Shown: piece by piece, positions 1 to 7,910 of the stretch
Numbering within the stretch: the stretch's first letter is position 1
Layout: every line of letters begins with the position of its first letter
NCBI GenBank assembly: GCA_934395135.1
Contig: CAKRRK010000027.1
Coordinates: 1-16,827 of the forward strand
Source: an uncultured Eubacteriales bacterium
Lineage (GTDB): Bacteria > Bacillota > Clostridia > Oscillospirales > Butyricicoccaceae
Reading direction: 5' to 3'
Length of the DNA: 16,827 bases
The notes under the pieces: model-generated
Told to the model about the DNA's origin: nothing
Database searches by the model: none
The model's input: the letters and a program-made list of their open reading frames with translations, nothing else
Translations under genes and position numbers: made by a program

Positions 1-302
1 GGCCTTGTGAGACATTCCCACAGTCCATTGCCTTGGTCCGTCAGGAGTACTACCTCAATCGGTGCGGTTTTTCCCTCCTGCGTTCCCATCAGCCGCGCCG
101 GTATCACTCTGGAGTTGTTAAGCACCAGACAATCCCCTTCCTGTAAATAGGAAAGGATATCCGAAAAGTGCCGGTGCGATACTGCGCCGGTTTCTCTGTC
201 CATCACCAAAAGCCTGGAGCTATCCCTTTGCGCAAGCGGCGTCTGCGCAATCAGTTCTTCTGGCAATTCAAAATAAAAATCACTTTTTAATAAGTCTCCC
301 AT
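1..302 (-). CDS. queA: tRNA preQ1(34) S-adenosylmethionine ribosyltransferase-isomerase, N-terminal part (cut by window edge)
   Basis: QueA transfers the ribosyl moiety of S-adenosylmethionine to preQ1 at tRNA position 34, making epoxyqueuosine in queuosine synthesis in the cytoplasm. About 100 N-terminal residues are visible, reading left from the ATG at 302. Family hallmarks are the opening FELPEELIAQTPLAQRDSSRL, followed by LLVMDRE, HRHFSDI and the LNNSRVIPARL segment around residues 54-64. The start is the only ATG after an in-frame TGA just upstream. The best Shine-Dalgarno (GAGG) lies about 15 nt upstream, which is farther than usual. The gene follows the SpoIID-domain gene by 34 bp on the same strand, so the two are probably co-transcribed. 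The C-terminal part lies outside the window. Identity is near certain. Confidence 0.95.
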   Translation of the reverse strand, partial: MGDLLKSDFYFELPEELIAQTPLAQRDSSRLLVMDRETGAVSHRHFSDILSYLQEGDCLVLNNSRVIPARLMGTQEGKTAPIEVVLLTDQGNGLWECLTR

Positions 303-336
303 ATTGTTTGGTTTGTATCCTCACATTCTGTTCTTT

Positions 337-2037
337 TTATTGGGCCGTTGAAATTTCCACATTTGTAAAATAAAATTTCAAAATATCTTCATAAGAATAG
401 CCTTTTCTTGCCATAGATTTTGCGCCGTATTGGCTCATTCCCACATTGTGTCCCCATCCGCTGCCAGTAATCGTATAAGTGCCGGAGGAAGACGGCTGCC
501 CGTTAACCGGCATACTTCCGGGGGATCCGATGGACTCTACGCCGGATGATGTCAACGCATACCGGCCGCTTAAGGAATTCACTGCGCGGATACCGTCTGC
601 ACCCTGTGCATAAAACGCAGTGGAGGTCGGAACCGAACTGCCGTTGACATAATACGTCCCGCCGGCAGCGTCAGTTCCGGACTGACCTGATCCGCCAGTC
701 ACTTTATAACGAATGCTTTTTATATTTACGCCTCTTGCCGTATCGGTCAGGGCGGTACGCGCCTTTTCTTTCTCCAGATTGATCACTTTTCCATCCGTTG
801 TCACGACGCAGAGCTGATATACGTTGCCTACCTCCGTATACTTTCCAACATACAAATCCTGTACACCGGTCAGCGTATAGTTTTTGCTTTTGAGGATACT
901 GGCTAGTTGTTCATTGGTTACCGTGGCAGTCCATGAGGCGTTTGGATTGATACTCTGGTCTTCATATGGGTCAATCTTCCCCTTTAAATATCCTACCGGG
1001 CTTCCCCATACATTTTCCGAACTTTCCGTCGCACCGCCGTCGCTGCTGTGGAAGAATCCTGTCGCAATTGCGCCGCCATAGGTAATGTACTTTCCAGCCG
1101 TCTCGTCGACCGCCTGATCCGAGTTCGCATTTGACGAGGAAGTTCCCCGATAAACCTGACAATTTGTGGTATTGCATAAATCAAATCCCAGGGATTTATG
1201 CTTGTTTAAATTATTATATGCATAAGATCGGGCGCATACCGCCTGGGCTTTCAAAGCTTCCTTCTCCCAACTGGCGCTCATTTCATACGGCAACACGCCT
1301 TTTACATAATCTTCCAGAGAAACATAATTGACAACTGAAATATTTCCGCCGGAACGACTATAGCAGAAATTGCCATAATAACAATATCCTTTAAACCATG
1401 TCTGTGCTTTTGAGGAGGATACAGGCATAATGCCAAACGCCTGTCCCCCCATATCGAATTCAAACAGTATTTCCTCTGTTTTGGTTTTTGTTACTGTATA
1501 GCAGGTACCGCTGCTGCCTACCACGGAAACGCTGGCACCGGACGCCGCAGAAACAGCCGTTTTGGCAGACTCTGCCAGCGCCGAACTCTGGTAACTTCCA
1601 ATGCGCACTTTATAACTGCTTCCGTTATAAAACGGAAAGGCCGAATAGGAAAGGCTGTCCGCATAGCGTTTAGCTTCCTGGTAGGTATAAAATGTCTTAT
1701 CCGCCTGCAAGTGATACGCGCCGATTACACCGTTCCCGGAAGAGGGCAACGTATCATAATAAAGGCCGTCGCCTCCCAGATAAATATTGGCGTCTTTCAT
1801 AACGGTTATTTTTTCCTCGTCTGTGGAGCCAACCGCCACAAATGCATATCCGCTGTCAAAATATCCAAACTTATATCCACTTCCTACTTCGTTGGCAAGA
1901 TTGGCCGAAGGCAAAGCGCCGGATCCATAATAAAGACCAACCCGCACTGTCTGCACATCCTCCACTGCGTAACCTGCTATTATCAAGGTGAATATACAAA
2001 CAATTGCCGTAAAAAAAAGTATGATAAATCGCTTCAT
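337..2037 (-). CDS. secreted SpoIID/LytB-domain protein with SPOR-like region
   Basis: 566 residues. SpoIID proteins are lytic transglycosylase-like enzymes acting on peptidoglycan outside the membrane; SpoIID itself acts in forespore engulfment. Residues 1-24 form a signal peptide or membrane anchor (MKRF, then a hydrophobic run). Residues about 107-167 resemble a SPOR peptidoglycan-binding repeat (YHLQADKTFYTYQEAKRYAD, later YKVRIGSY). The SpoIID domain starts near 233 with YVSLEDYVKGVLPYEMSASW, where E252 matches the position of the catalytic glutamate of SpoIID. It continues with CQVYRG (293-298), SSDGGATESSENVW (331-344) and a C-terminal GSGWGHNVGMSQYGAKSMA. A Gly/Ser-rich stretch of roughly 75 residues separates the last motif from the rest. 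RBS GGAGG sits 10 nt before the ATG. It is followed by queA, as is common in Clostridia. It could act in vegetative wall remodelling rather than sporulation. Confidence 0.9.
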   Translation of the reverse strand: MKRFIILFFTAIVCIFTLIIAGYAVEDVQTVRVGLYYGSGALPSANLANEVGSGYKFGYFDSGYAFVAVGSTDEEKITVMKDANIYLGGDGLYYDTLPSSGNGVIGAYHLQADKTFYTYQEAKRYADSLSYSAFPFYNGSSYKVRIGSYQSSALAESAKTAVSAASGASVSVVGSSGTCYTVTKTKTEEILFEFDMGGQAFGIMPVSSSKAQTWFKGYCYYGNFCYSRSGGNISVVNYVSLEDYVKGVLPYEMSASWEKEALKAQAVCARSYAYNNLNKHKSLGFDLCNTTNCQVYRGTSSSNANSDQAVDETAGKYITYGGAIATGFFHSSDGGATESSENVWGSPVGYLKGKIDPYEDQSINPNASWTATVTNEQLASILKSKNYTLTGVQDLYVGKYTEVGNVYQLCVVTTDGKVINLEKEKARTALTDTARGVNIKSIRYKVTGGSGQSGTDAAGGTYYVNGSSVPTSTAFYAQGADGIRAVNSLSGRYALTSSGVESIGSPGSMPVNGQPSSSGTYTITGSGWGHNVGMSQYGAKSMARKGYSYEDILKFYFTNVEISTAQ

Positions 2038-2061
2038 GTTACAAAATCCTCCGTTTTTCTA

Positions 2062-2090
2062 TTGACAAACAAAAGCCGCACTGCTATGAT
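2062..2090 (+). promoter_or_regulatory. sigma-A promoter of the asd-dapA-dapB operon
   Basis: TTGACA at 2062-2067, a 17-base spacer and TATGAT at 2085-2090, with an extended -10 TGC at 2082-2084. It is a near-consensus housekeeping promoter. Transcription should begin around 2096-2098, just before the lysine aptamer. This makes the leader about 370 nt long. Confidence 0.85.
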
Positions 2091-2101
2091 AGATAAAAAT
2101 A

Positions 2102-2278
2102 AGATAGAGGCGCGGTTTAGATGAGTATTGGGTTGTGAGAACCCGCAGGTTTGTTGGAACTTCTCAAGAAAGGATACACCGCCGAAGAGGATACGTTCTG
2201 CGGACATATTCATCTGGACGGGTGCTTGAGAATATCCACCCGGCTGTCATCAGCTTTTAAGCCGGTGTTGCGCTATCT
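2102..2278 (+). ncRNA. lysine riboswitch (L box) aptamer upstream of asd
   Basis: The aptamer is closed by P1, AGATAG (2102-2107) with CTATCT (2273-2278). The conserved lysine core is visible: AGAGGCGCGG at the 5' side, ATGAGTA, AAGGATACACCGCCGAAGAGG in the middle, GGACGGGTGC, and the GCTGTCATCAGC arm near the 3' side. The length of 177 nt is usual for the class. The genes behind it (asd, dapA, dapB) are classic lysine-riboswitch targets. Lysine binding is expected to stabilise P1 and let the downstream terminator form, shutting the operon off. Confidence 0.95.
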
Positions 2279-2353
2279 ATAATATGGTGAATGGATGTTG
2301 CTCCCTGTATTGCCAAAGCTTCTACCTGTTTATTATATTATAGTTACGACCGG
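2262..2353 (+). promoter_or_regulatory. predicted antiterminator of the asd lysine riboswitch
   Basis: A long alternative helix can form across 2262-2353. CCGGT (2262-2266) pairs with ACCGG (2349-2353), CG (2271-2272) with CG (2347-2348), TA (2274-2275) with TA (2345-2346), and CTATAATAT (2277-2285) with ATATTATAG (2335-2343). It uses the 3' strand of P1 and the 5' arm of the terminator, so it excludes both the ligand-bound aptamer and the terminator. The pairing is read directly from the sequence; its role as the on-state is inferred. Confidence 0.7.
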
Positions 2354-2372
2354 TTTTTCAACCGGTTTTTTT
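2349..2372 (+). terminator. intrinsic terminator of the asd riboswitch expression platform
   Basis: Perfect 7-bp stem ACCGGTT / AACCGGT (2349-2355 and 2360-2366), TTTC loop, then a run of T at 2367-2372. It lies between the aptamer and the asd start, the place expected for lysine-dependent transcription termination. Confidence 0.88.
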
Positions 2373-2463
2373 ATTCTCTATTTTTGAATTTATATTTTCT
2401 GCAATTTTAAGACCAGATGAATATAATATTATTACATAAGCAAGATGTTTTAGGAGGAAAAAA

Positions 2464-3543
2464 ATGAAGAACTACAAGGTCGGAATTATTGGAGCAACCG
2501 GTATGGTTGGGCAACGTTTTATGACGCTGTTGGAAAATCATCCTTGGTTTACGGTGACGCATCTCATCGCAAGCGCCCGCAACAAAGGAAAAACTTATGA
2601 AGAAGCGATCGAAGGCAGATGGAAGCTGGATACTCCCATTCCAGAGGCTATGAAAAAAATGGTATTGCTGGATGCCGATGCCGATGCAAAGGAAATTGCC
2701 AAAGCGGTCGATTTTGTGTTTTGCGCGGTGGATATGAACAAAGAAGACGTAAAGGCGTTGGAAGAACGCTATGCAAAACTGGAATGCCCCGTTATGTCCA
2801 ACAACAGCGCACATCGTCATACACCGGACGTCCCGATGATTATTCCGGAAATCAACGCGGCTCATGCGGAAATTATCCCGGCGCAGAAAAAGCGCCTTGG
2901 TACAAAGCGCGGGTTTATCGCAGTAAAATCCAATTGTTCTATTCAGAGCTATGTGCCAGCTCTCACCGCCATCTGGGACTACGGCATTAAAGAAGTCGCG
3001 GTATGCACCTATCAGGCGATTTCCGGCGCCGGCAAGACTTTCGAAACATGGCCGGAAATGATCGACAACATCATCCCTTACATTGGCGGGGAAGAAGAAA
3101 AATCCGAAATCGAACCAATGAAAATCTGGGGCAAAGTGGAAGGCGATAGAATTGTCCCGGCTACCTCCCCGGTTATCACAGCGCAGTGCCTGCGTGTGCC
3201 GGCTTCCAATGGCCATATGGCCGCCGCTTTCGTGAAACTGGAGAAAAAAGCTACCAAGGAAGAAATCATTAATCGCTGGAAAAACTTCAAGGGCCGTGCG
3301 CAGGAACTGAACCTTCCCTCCGCTCCGGAATACTATTTGACTTATTTTGAAGAGGATAACCGCCCCCAAACCAAGCTGGACCGTGATTTGTACCATGGCA
3401 TGGGCGTTTCTATTGGCAGACTGCGGGAAGATCCGATTTATGATTATAAGTTTGTAAGCCTTTCTCACAATACAATCCGCGGTGCAGCCGGCGGTGCTGT
3501 TTTAATGGCAGAACTTTTATGCGCAGAGGGCTATATTGACTAA
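2464..3543 (+). CDS. asd: aspartate-semialdehyde dehydrogenase
   Basis: Cytoplasmic enzyme making L-aspartate 4-semialdehyde from aspartyl phosphate with NADPH, the branch to lysine/diaminopimelate and to threonine/methionine. 359 residues, in the usual range. The N-terminal nucleotide-binding motif is GATGMVGQRF (residues 10-19). The active-site segment is VKSNCSIQ with catalytic Cys158, and VPASNGHMAAAF carries the catalytic His251. The sequence type, with a MSNNSAHRHTPDVPMIIPEIN segment and no extended bacterial-type C terminus, resembles the archaeal/fungal-like Asd subgroup that also occurs in Firmicutes. RBS AGGAGG (2452-2457) lies 6 nt before the ATG. It is the first gene of the riboswitch-controlled operon, and dapA follows after 18 bp. 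Confidence 0.96.
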   Translation: MKNYKVGIIGATGMVGQRFMTLLENHPWFTVTHLIASARNKGKTYEEAIEGRWKLDTPIPEAMKKMVLLDADADAKEIAKAVDFVFCAVDMNKEDVKALEERYAKLECPVMSNNSAHRHTPDVPMIIPEINAAHAEIIPAQKKRLGTKRGFIAVKSNCSIQSYVPALTAIWDYGIKEVAVCTYQAISGAGKTFETWPEMIDNIIPYIGGEEEKSEIEPMKIWGKVEGDRIVPATSPVITAQCLRVPASNGHMAAAFVKLEKKATKEEIINRWKNFKGRAQELNLPSAPEYYLTYFEEDNRPQTKLDRDLYHGMGVSIGRLREDPIYDYKFVSLSHNTIRGAAGGAVLMAELLCAEGYID

Positions 3544-3561
3544 TTTACGGAGGTAATATTT

Positions 3562-4449
3562 ATGAAAAAGCCTGTTTTTACTGGTGCAAATGTTGCAATT
3601 ATCACTCCGTTTGATGAAAGCGGCGTAAACTACGAAGAATTTAAGAAGATTATAGATTTTCAGCTTGAAAACGGAACGGATGCCATTACCATCTGTGGTA
3701 CCACCGGTGAAGGCGCCACCCTTTCGGATGAAGAGCATAAAAAAGTGGTTTCCTTTGGCGTGGAATATATCAATGGCAGGGTTCCGGTCATTGCCGGCGC
3801 AGGATCTAATGACACAGAGTATGCTGTGCAGCTTAGCCGTTTTGCCGCCGCCGAAGGTGCCGACGCCATTCTTTCCGTGACTCCATACTATAACAAGGCG
3901 ACACAAAAGGGCTTGGTACGGCACTTCAGCGCGATTGCCGACGCTGCCGCCTGTCCAGTTATCCTCTATAATGTGCCAAGCCGTACAGGGGTCAACATTG
4001 GTGTTTCTACATACAAAGAGCTTTCCAAACATCCAAATATCAATGGCGCAAAAGAAGCCAGCGGAAGCCTGTCACACATTGCCGAAGTAATGAGTGTATG
4101 CGGAGATGATTTAAATATCTGGTCCGGTAACGATGATCAGATTGTTCCGATCATGTCTCTGGGAGGCAAAGGGGTAATTTCTGTTCTTTCCAATGTAGCG
4201 CCTGGGATTGCCCATCAAATTGCACAATCCGCTCTGGAGGGTGATTTTAAAACCGCGGCGGAACTCCAGCTCAAATATTTGGATCTTATTAACGCTTTAT
4301 TTATTGAAGTTAACCCCATCCCTGTCAAAACCGCAATGAATCTTTTGGGGTTCAAGGCTGGCGCTCTCCGTATGCCTTTGTGTGAAATGGAAGACGCGCA
4401 CTTGGAGACCCTGAAAGCGTCTATGCGGAATGCAGGTTTGAAATTCTAA
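3562..4449 (+). CDS. dapA: 4-hydroxy-tetrahydrodipicolinate synthase
   Basis: Condenses pyruvate with aspartate semialdehyde, the committed step to diaminopimelate and lysine. 295 residues, the family norm. The class I aldolase-type active site is complete: GTTGEG (46-51, with Thr47/Thr48), Tyr110 in TPYYNK, Tyr136 and Arg141 in YNVPSRTG, and the Schiff-base Lys164 in NGAKEAS. These match E. coli DapA residues with a constant offset of three. RBS GGAGG (3549-3553) lies 8 nt before the ATG. It sits between asd and dapB in one operon, with 4 bp to the longer possible dapB start and 16 bp to the preferred one. Confidence 0.97.
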   Translation: MKKPVFTGANVAIITPFDESGVNYEEFKKIIDFQLENGTDAITICGTTGEGATLSDEEHKKVVSFGVEYINGRVPVIAGAGSNDTEYAVQLSRFAAAEGADAILSVTPYYNKATQKGLVRHFSAIADAAACPVILYNVPSRTGVNIGVSTYKELSKHPNINGAKEASGSLSHIAEVMSVCGDDLNIWSGNDDQIVPIMSLGGKGVISVLSNVAPGIAHQIAQSALEGDFKTAAELQLKYLDLINALFIEVNPIPVKTAMNLLGFKAGALRMPLCEMEDAHLETLKASMRNAGLKF

Positions 4450-4465
4450 GAGGATGTGTAAAAAG

Positions 4466-5230
4466 ATGTTGAAAATCGTATTGTCCGGCTGCAACGGACG
4501 CATGGGGAAAGTAATCAGCGATATTTGTTCCAAACGGGATAATTTAAAAATCGTAGCAGGATTTGACCGCTATACCGAGCAGTGTTTTGACTATCCTGTT
4601 TATGTAAAGCCGTCCAACTTTACCGGAGAATGCGATGTTGTAATCGATTTTTCCAACGCCGCCTTTACCGAGGAATTGTTGCATTACTGCGTGGAGAAAA
4701 ATACTCCCGTAGTTATTTCCACCACTGGTCACAACGGCGAGCAGCTGCAGGCAATTCGTACGGCATCGGAAAAGATCCCGGTATTCCGTTCCGGCAATAT
4801 GTCCCTCGGCATTAATCTTCTGATGGACCTCATCCAAACTTCCGCAAAGGTGCTGGGTGAAAACTTTGATGTGGAAATCATTGAAAAGCATCACAACCAA
4901 AAAGTGGATGCTCCAAGCGGCACCGCACTGATGCTGGCGGACGCCGCAGCGGATGCCCTGCCCTATCAGCCGGAATATGTCTATGACCGCACCAAACGGC
5001 GGGAAACGCGCCCGGCGCATGAAATCGGCATTTCCGCTATCCGCGGCGGCACGATTGTCGGAGAGCATTCTGTCATTTTTGCCGGAAGAGATGAAGTAAT
5101 TGAAATCAAGCACACTGCGCTGTCCCGCGAAGTTTTTGCAGTGGGCGCTGTGGACGCAGGAATTTTCCTTGCAGCGCAGACAAAGCCGGGACTTTATAAT
5201 ATGGGCGATGTTATCCGTTCCAAGCAGTAA
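4466..5230 (+). CDS. dapB: 4-hydroxy-tetrahydrodipicolinate reductase
   Basis: Reduces the DapA product to tetrahydrodipicolinate with NAD(P)H. Counting from the chosen start it has 254 residues. The dinucleotide motif GCNGRMGK is at 8-15, then VVIDFSN (58-64), STTG (85-88) and the catalytic loop EKHHNQKVDAPSGTA (140-154) with His142, His143 and Lys146. An in-frame ATG at 4454 would add MCKK, but the only Shine-Dalgarno (GAGG, 4450-4453) abuts that ATG. It lies 12 nt before the ATG at 4466, which also gives the usual family N terminus. It is the last gene of the asd-dapA-dapB operon and is followed by a strong terminator. Confidence 0.95.
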   Translation: MLKIVLSGCNGRMGKVISDICSKRDNLKIVAGFDRYTEQCFDYPVYVKPSNFTGECDVVIDFSNAAFTEELLHYCVEKNTPVVISTTGHNGEQLQAIRTASEKIPVFRSGNMSLGINLLMDLIQTSAKVLGENFDVEIIEKHHNQKVDAPSGTALMLADAAADALPYQPEYVYDRTKRRETRPAHEIGISAIRGGTIVGEHSVIFAGRDEVIEIKHTALSREVFAVGAVDAGIFLAAQTKPGLYNMGDVIRSKQ

Positions 5231-5236
5231 TTGCAT

Positions 5237-5273
5237 ATAAAAAATCCGCGACAAAATGTCGCGGATTTTTTAT
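5237..5273. terminator. bidirectional terminator between dapB and the AGCS symporter gene
   Basis: A 17-bp perfect inverted repeat (arms 5237-5253 and 5257-5273) with core TCCGCGACA / TGTCGCGGA, an AAA loop, and A and T runs on both sides. It ends dapB transcripts on the plus strand and the convergent symporter transcripts, whose stop codon is at 5282, on the minus strand. Confidence 0.93.
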
Positions 5274-5281
5274 GTCAAACT

Positions 5282-6688
5282 TCAACGCCTTTTTCTACGC
5301 CTGGTATTCTGTCTCCGCCTTTTCTCAAACGCTGTGGTTTCCCGCGCCACAACACCGCTGAGCAGCAGCAAACAAATCAAGTTTGGAACCGCCATCAAGG
5401 CATTGGCAATATCCGAAATATACCATGCAAAATCTAATTTTACCACAGCGCCAAGAAACGTCATAATCGAAAATACCACTCGATATACCATGATATATCC
5501 CGTATCCTTCACCATATATTCCAGTGCTTTTTCACCATTATATTCCCAGCCAAGAATTGTCGAAAAAGCAAACAAAATAATCCCGGCTGTAAGAATTATT
5601 CCTCCCCACGGTCCCAGCACGGTTTTAAATGCTTCAATGGTCAATGCCGCACCTTTTATCACACTTCCGCTTTCGTCCATTTTCCCCAAAACGCCAGAGC
5701 TTACGATTACAAGACCTGTGATGCTGCAAACAATAAGAGTGTCCAAAAATGTACCGCACATGCTGATATATCCCTGCCGCACCGGATGATCGCTTCTTGC
5801 CGCCGCTGCCGCAATGGCTGCCGAGCCAAGCCCTGCTTCATTGGAAAACACGCCCCTTGAAACGCCCCATCGCATCGCTTGGGTCATTGTCACCGTAATT
5901 GTACCGCCAAGTCCGCCGGATACGGCAGTCGGCGAAAAGGCCATTGTAACAATTTGATATACTCCCTGCGGGACATTTTCCAAATTCCCTAAAATGACGA
6001 TGAGTCCTGCGCCTATATAAAAAAGTGCCATTGCCGGCACTAAAACCGAAGAAATTTTGGAAATGGATCGAATGCCGCCAATAATAATGATGAGACAAAG
6101 CGACGCGATTAACGTGCCGGAAATCCATATGGGGATAGAAAACGTATTATAGGCCGCATCCGAGATGGAATTTGCCTGAGTCAGGTTTCCAATTCCAAAG
6201 GAAGCCGATACGGTAAACACGGCAAATAAAAAAGCCAGCACTGTGCCAAATCGATTTTGAAAGGCGGCCCGTATGGTGTACATCGGACCGCCGCATACTT
6301 CCCCGTCCTGGTTTACACCACGGTATTTTGACGCTAACATACACTCAGCGTATTTTGTGCTGACACCAAACAGGGCGGCAATCCACATCCATACCAGCGC
6401 GCCCGGACCGCCGAGCACCATCGCCGTGGCAACACCTATGATATTACCTGTGCCAATGGTTGCCGCAAGGGAGGTCATAAGCGCAGAAAATGGAGAAATA
6501 TCCCCTGCTCCGCCACCCTGCCGGGATTCTTTTGCCAGCAAAATTTTCAGGGATCTTCCTAAATTCCGAAGCGGCAGAAATTTCAAGCGGATTGTCAGAA
6601 AAACCCCCGTTCCAACAAGCAGACAGAGAAGCGGCGGTCCCCACAAAATATCATTGATCTTTTTTACAGCCAAAAACAGTATATCCAT
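5282..6688 (-). CDS. AGCS-family sodium:alanine/glycine symporter
   Basis: Inner-membrane amino-acid:sodium symporter of the alanine/glycine:cation family. 468 residues from the chosen start, with many hydrophobic membrane segments. Family motifs include GTGNIIGVATA and GPGALVWMWIAALFG near the N terminus, KYAECMLASKYR, and SNEAGLGSAAIAAAAA in the middle. The reading frame extends to an ATG at 6730, but that adds 14 hydrophilic residues without an RBS. The ATG at 6688 follows GGGAGG (6694-6699) with a 5-nt gap and gives MDILFLAVKKIND, a normal start. The C terminus is strongly basic (RRRQNTRRRKRR). Monocistronic, between two terminators. The substrate (alanine, glycine or another amino acid) cannot be told from sequence. 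Confidence 0.93.
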   Translation of the reverse strand: MDILFLAVKKINDILWGPPLLCLLVGTGVFLTIRLKFLPLRNLGRSLKILLAKESRQGGGAGDISPFSALMTSLAATIGTGNIIGVATAMVLGGPGALVWMWIAALFGVSTKYAECMLASKYRGVNQDGEVCGGPMYTIRAAFQNRFGTVLAFLFAVFTVSASFGIGNLTQANSISDAAYNTFSIPIWISGTLIASLCLIIIIGGIRSISKISSVLVPAMALFYIGAGLIVILGNLENVPQGVYQIVTMAFSPTAVSGGLGGTITVTMTQAMRWGVSRGVFSNEAGLGSAAIAAAAARSDHPVRQGYISMCGTFLDTLIVCSITGLVIVSSGVLGKMDESGSVIKGAALTIEAFKTVLGPWGGIILTAGIILFAFSTILGWEYNGEKALEYMVKDTGYIMVYRVVFSIMTFLGAVVKLDFAWYISDIANALMAVPNLICLLLLSGVVARETTAFEKRRRQNTRRRKRR

Positions 6689-6693
6689 TCGCG

Positions 6694-6699
6694 CCTCCC
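6694..6699 (-). promoter_or_regulatory. RBS that sets the AGCS symporter start
   Basis: GGGAGG on the minus strand, 5 nt before the ATG at 6688. It favours this start over the upstream in-frame ATG at 6730, which lacks a Shine-Dalgarno. Confidence 0.8.
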
Positions 6700-6792
6700 T
6701 GTTTTTTATCCTTCGGAGTCTGTCCACCATATACCTATGTGCAAGAATGGATAAAAATAACCACTTGTCGCTTTTTCAGATTTATAAAAACT

Positions 6793-6827
6793 AAAAAGAC
6801 ACCGAACTCTTCCTTCGGTGTCTTTTT
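6793..6827. terminator. terminator after the ornithine carbamoyltransferase gene
   Basis: Arms AAAAAGACACCGAA (6793-6806) and TTCGGTGTCTTTTT (6814-6827) with a 7-nt loop. On the minus strand it ends in a run of T 13 bp after the carbamoyltransferase stop codon. It separates that gene from the symporter gene downstream on the same strand. Confidence 0.92.
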
Positions 6828-6839
6828 GTGTTTTTTCTG

Positions 6840-7829
6840 CTATTCTGCCAGGGTTGCATACAAAACAGCTTTGATGGTATGCATACGGTTTTCCGCTTGC
6901 TCAAACACAATGGACTGCGGGCCTTCGAATACTTCGTCCGTCACTTCCATTTCGGTCAAGCCATATTTTTCGTAGATTTCTTTTCCAATGGTGGTCTTTA
7001 CGTCGTGAAACGCCGGCAGGCAATGCATAAACACTGCGCTATCTTTGGCGTTTTCCATAGCTTTCCGGTTCACCTGATATGGAAGGAGCGCCTGGATTCG
7101 CTTTTCCCAAACTGCGTCGGATTCCCCCATGGATACCCAAACATCCGTATAGATCACATCCGCATTCTTTGTCGCCGCCGCAATATCCTCGGTCAGCGTA
7201 ATCGCAGCGCCCGTCTCTTTCGCATAAACACGGCATAAATCCACCAGATCCTGTTTCGGGAAATATTCCTTCGCGGTGCAGGCGACAAATTCCATTCCCA
7301 TTTTTGCGCAGGCTATCATCAGGGAATTTCCCATATTATAACGGGCATCTCCCATATAAACCAGCTTTCGGTTTTTAAGCGCTCCAAAATGTTCGCGGAT
7401 GGTCAGCAGATCTGCCAGCATCTGTGTCGGATGATATTCGTTGGTCAATCCGTTCCAAACCGGAACGCCTGCGTGTTTTGCCAATTCCTCCACAATTTCC
7501 TGTCCATACCCACGGTATTCAATTCCGTCATATATCCTTCCCAATACTCTTGCCGTGTCCGCTATGCTTTCCTTTTTCCCAATCTGGGAACCGGACGGAT
7601 CCAGATAAGTTACTCCCATCCCCAAATCATAGGCCGCGACTTCAAAAGAACACCTGGTTCTGGTACTGGTTTTCTCAAAAATCAACGCGATATTTTTGCC
7701 TTTATAAATATCGACCGGTATACCTCGCTTCTTTTTTTCCTTTAATTCTGCCGCCGTGTCCAGCAAATATGTAATTTCCTCCGGTGTAAAGTCCTTGAGC
7801 GTCAGAAAGTTCCTGCCCGATAATTTCAT
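6840..7829 (-). CDS. argF: ornithine carbamoyltransferase
   Basis: Interconverts ornithine plus carbamoyl phosphate with citrulline plus phosphate. It is cytoplasmic and normally trimeric. 329 residues from the ATG at 7829. Motifs: carbamoyl-phosphate loop STRTR (55-59), HPTQ (133-136), ornithine-binding SMGE (233-236) and HCLP (269-272, Cys270). The segment LDPSGSQIGKKESIADTARVLGR is very close to the ArgF/ArgI/ArcB group. The frame opens at an ATG at 7892, but GAGGGGG (7836-7842) lies 6 nt before the ATG at 7829. No arginine synthesis or deiminase genes are nearby, so the anabolic (ArgF) or catabolic (ArcB) role is open and the symbol is a default. A consensus promoter lies about 90 nt upstream. 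Confidence 0.93.
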   Translation of the reverse strand: MKLSGRNFLTLKDFTPEEITYLLDTAAELKEKKKRGIPVDIYKGKNIALIFEKTSTRTRCSFEVAAYDLGMGVTYLDPSGSQIGKKESIADTARVLGRIYDGIEYRGYGQEIVEELAKHAGVPVWNGLTNEYHPTQMLADLLTIREHFGALKNRKLVYMGDARYNMGNSLMIACAKMGMEFVACTAKEYFPKQDLVDLCRVYAKETGAAITLTEDIAAATKNADVIYTDVWVSMGESDAVWEKRIQALLPYQVNRKAMENAKDSAVFMHCLPAFHDVKTTIGKEIYEKYGLTEMEVTDEVFEGPQSIVFEQAENRMHTIKAVLYATLAE

Positions 7830-7835
7830 GCTTTT

Positions 7836-7842
7836 CCCCCTC
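7836..7842 (-). promoter_or_regulatory. RBS that sets the ornithine carbamoyltransferase start
   Basis: GAGGGGG on the minus strand, 6 nt before the ATG at 7829. It argues against the 21-residue longer frame starting at 7892. Confidence 0.75.
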
Positions 7843-7910
7843 AACATCGTATCTTTTTGATGTTTTTCATGCTCTTGTGCCATAAAAAACACAAAAACAA
7901 CTTTTAATGC

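Noticed and set aside
2407..3468. 353-codon open frame antisense to asd
   Set aside because: It is a shadow of the strongly conserved asd gene, has no RBS and no recognisable domain.
4454..4465. Longer dapB start at ATG 4454
   Set aside because: Its only Shine-Dalgarno touches the ATG; ATG 4466 has workable spacing and the normal family N terminus.
5256..5789. 177-codon open frame antisense to the AGCS symporter
   Set aside because: Starts in the terminator and mirrors the membrane-protein codons; no independent support.
6689..6730. Longer AGCS symporter start at 6730
   Set aside because: No RBS; GGGAGG lies just before ATG 6688.
7830..7892. Longer ornithine carbamoyltransferase start at 7892
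   Set aside because: No RBS there and a hydrophilic non-family extension; GAGGGGG precedes ATG 7829.
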